From positions 1 through 8,180 of the forward strand of contig JAGBUD010000152.1 in assembly GCA_017630995.1 (NCBI GenBank): a stretch of 8,180 nucleotides of DNA, given 5' to 3'. Numbering within the stretch: the stretch's first letter is position 1; each line of letters starts with the position of its first letter. A model generated the notes under the pieces. The model was not told where the DNA came from, did not search any database, and saw nothing but the letters and a program-made list of their open reading frames with translations. Source of the stretch: Clostridia bacterium (GTDB lineage: Bacteria; Bacillota_A; Clostridia; Oscillospirales; CAG-272). A program made the position numbers and the translations under genes. This document shows positions 6,497-8,180 of this stretch, one piece after another.

Positions 6497-7507
6497 ATGA
6501 ACCTTTCGGATAAAATGCGACTTGAGAAATTGAGAGAGACCTTTGATTTGAATTACGAGGTTACAAACCTTTTTTCTCGCTATTTGACAAACTGCCCTGA
6601 AATAATAACCGCCGAAGCGGTTGAAAGCTTGATGAAAGACGCAAAAATCGAAAGACTCGATGCGGTTGCAATGCTGCTTTGCGAAATTTTCGGGCTTGAC
6701 TATTCGCGCGACCCCGAAAAGCATAACGATAGGAAAATCATACTCGACTACATTTATCCCGCGATAAAGTTTCCAAATCCCAAGACCTACGAAAACGACC
6801 CATACTATCAAAAAATTGCGCCAAAGGAAACCTTGCGTGACGGTAGTTGGGAATTCAAGTGGGAATCCTACCCGCCGTATCGTGCGTCAATCGGCGCAGA
6901 TATGATAATAAAAGACAACTTTGCGGAAATTCCGCCTCTTGCATTCTTTTGCGAAACCTTCTCCTTCCCCGCCGTGCTTGAGGACGGAAACGAATGGATG
7001 ACGCTCACCCCCATTGACGTTGATACCGCAATTCCCGCAATTAATGCTGCACGGGGTAAGGTTATCACCTTTGGACTTGGGCTTGGATACTTCGCTTATA
7101 TGGCAAGCGAAAAGGAAGACGTTGAATCTGTTACCGTTATCGAAAAGAGCAAATCGGTGATAAGACTTTTCGAAAAGCATATTTTGCCGAAGTTCGAGCA
7201 TAAGGAAAAAATACGCATAATCAATGATGACGCATTTGAATATGCAAGGCTTAAAATGCCTAAAGAAAATTACACGTATGCCTTTGTTGACACCTGGCGC
7301 GACGCTTCCGACGGACTTCCTATGTATGAAAAAATGAAAGAGCTTGAGCCGCTTTCAAAAAATACGAGGTTTGATTATTGGATAGAAAATTTCTTAATTT
7401 CAAGAAAGAGAGCCTTGAAATTCGAAGAGCTTTGGGAGAAAACGCAAAACAATGCAGCTGATATGCCGCAAAGCTACTATGATTTCATAAGAGCTATTAA
7501 GGAATAA
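6497..7507 (+). CDS. Unrecognised protein with a SAM-methyltransferase-like Rossmann region
   Basis: A complete 336-residue protein with a strong GGGGGAG site (6483-6489) 7 nt before ATG 6497. I do not recognise a named family. Residues 1-180 are a mixed helical region with no motif I can place. The second half looks like a class I methyltransferase or spermidine-synthase fold: a glycine-rich loop FGLGLG at 192-197 after a beta strand (motif I), an acidic residue ending the next strand at VIEK (E216, the place of the ribose-binding acid), NDDAFEYA at 243-250 (the adenine-loop position), and AFVDTWRDASDG at 262-273 as the motif IV strand. There is no signal peptide or membrane segment, so it should be cytoplasmic. 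The substrate is unknown and activity is not certain, since such folds also occur in non-catalytic proteins. It is followed after 2 nt by a DUF4416 gene, implying a shared process. Confidence 0.8.
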   Translation: MNLSDKMRLEKLRETFDLNYEVTNLFSRYLTNCPEIITAEAVESLMKDAKIERLDAVAMLLCEIFGLDYSRDPEKHNDRKIILDYIYPAIKFPNPKTYENDPYYQKIAPKETLRDGSWEFKWESYPPYRASIGADMIIKDNFAEIPPLAFFCETFSFPAVLEDGNEWMTLTPIDVDTAIPAINAARGKVITFGLGLGYFAYMASEKEDVESVTVIEKSKSVIRLFEKHILPKFEHKEKIRIINDDAFEYARLKMPKENYTYAFVDTWRDASDGLPMYEKMKELEPLSKNTRFDYWIENFLISRKRALKFEELWEKTQNNAADMPQSYYDFIRAIKE

Positions 7508-7509
7508 AA

Positions 7510-8109
7510 ATGGGAAAAATACACGAATTTCAAAAGGAAAAGCTTATAATAGGAGTTATATTTTTCGACGAGCAGGTTCTTACCGCTGCACTTGAAAAGC
7601 TTAAAGAGAAATTTGGAGATTGGGATATGGTTTCTCCCGATTACTCATTTTCAGACGGTTACTCAACCTACTACGACTCTGAGCTTGGAGGAAAAGGCAC
7701 AAGGCGAATTTACAGCTTTGAGACAACGGTTGAGCCTGATATGCAAGCAGAAATCAAAGAATTCACAAACGACCTCGAAAACAGCTTTCTCGGTGAAGGC
7801 GGCAGACTTATAAATCTTGACCCGGGCCTTATGAGCCACGGCAGATTTATGCTTGCAACAACAAAGGACGCAAGCTTCAGAATTCCTCTCAAGAGGGGAA
7901 TTTATACAGAAATGACACTCTTTTATGCAAGAGGGGCTTGGCAAAAGCTGCCTTGGACCTATATGGACTATCAATCCGACACAGTTATCTCATTTCTTGA
8001 AAAGGTTAGGCGAAAATACCTAACGCAGAGAAAGATTGCGATGGGACTGCGCCCGACGAAAAGAAAAAGACGGGCAAGAAAACAGGCAAAGCCCGAAAAT
8101 GAGGAATGA
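7510..8109 (+). CDS. DUF4416 family protein
   Basis: A complete 199-residue cytoplasmic protein, matching from memory the DUF4416 family, whose function is not known. Supporting motifs: MGKI start, SPDYSFSDGYSTYY at 42-55, NLDPG at 102-106, ATTKD at 116-120, RGIYTEMTL at 129-137, and WTYMDY at 149-154. The length is close to the family norm except for a strongly basic tail (about 181-194, rich in Lys and Arg), which could contact RNA or DNA. The start ATG 7510 is 2 nt after the upstream stop, and its AAGGA site (7499-7503) lies inside the end of that gene, so translation is probably coupled. The conserved polar and aromatic motifs suggest an active or ligand site, but no reaction can be assigned. 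The sequence is intact. Confidence 0.85.
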   Translation: MGKIHEFQKEKLIIGVIFFDEQVLTAALEKLKEKFGDWDMVSPDYSFSDGYSTYYDSELGGKGTRRIYSFETTVEPDMQAEIKEFTNDLENSFLGEGGRLINLDPGLMSHGRFMLATTKDASFRIPLKRGIYTEMTLFYARGAWQKLPWTYMDYQSDTVISFLEKVRRKYLTQRKIAMGLRPTKRKRRARKQAKPENEE

Positions 8110-8180
8110 CCAACAAATCCAAAGCGTTAAACTCTGCATAAAGCGCTCATTTTCTCAAGAAAAACATCGTTAAATAAATA
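8110..8180. other. Intergenic end of window, no supportable gene
   Basis: These 71 bases follow the DUF4416 stop. An ATG at 8106 overlaps the stop in ATGA fashion but its frame ends after 11 codons at TAA 8139. I see no clear terminator hairpin or promoter, and the sequence ends in an AT-rich stretch cut by the window edge. Confidence 0.5.

Noticed and set aside
8106..8141. A third gene in the + strand operon starting at ATG 8106 with an ATGA overlap
   Set aside because: The frame ends after 11 codons, and the only purine-rich site abuts the ATG with no spacer.

Overview
The window looks like chromosome from a Gram-positive, low-to-moderate GC anaerobe of the Clostridia (Oscillospirales or Christensenellales-like). 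The basis is the protein families (a YhaO/YhaN-type nuclease-ATPase pair, a Cys/His-rich repeat lipoprotein, DUF4416), strong GGAG-type ribosome binding sites and near-consensus SigA promoters. The genus cannot be told from the sequence. I see no transposase, integrase, CRISPR array, tRNA or rRNA.

Layout. (1) Positions 1-2392, + strand: the C-terminal end of an SbcD/Mre11-like metallophosphoesterase, then, after 4 nt, a complete 705-residue SbcC/Rad50/YhaN-like ATPase with a membrane hairpin in mid-protein. The two are probably translated together as a DNA-end-processing complex. (2) Positions 2393-2510: a short gap with an extended -10 promoter. (3) Positions 2511-4337, + strand: a 608-residue secreted lipoprotein built from ten modules of about 50 residues, very rich in His and Cys. 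(4) Positions 4336-4388: a long perfect hairpin that can terminate transcription from both sides. (5) Positions 4389-6311, - strand: a full-length membrane-bound nucleotide-sugar 4,6-dehydratase (CapD/PglF/WbpM/EpsC family), transcribed alone from a promoter with perfect consensus boxes. (6) Positions 6312-6496: a divergent promoter region. (7) Positions 6497-8109, + strand: a two-gene operon of an unrecognised protein with a methyltransferase-like Rossmann region and a DUF4416 protein. (8) Positions 8110-8180: no supportable gene.

How they fit together. There are four transcription units with no obvious shared pathway: DNA repair, an envelope lipoprotein, surface-glycan precursor synthesis, and a conserved operon of unknown function. 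The dehydratase and lipoprotein both act at the envelope, but their convergent arrangement gives no direct functional link. The least explained element is the lipoprotein. Its modules exchange His for Cys at two fixed positions, which suggests a repeated metal-binding fold. The methyltransferase-like/DUF4416 pair is the second candidate for undescribed function.
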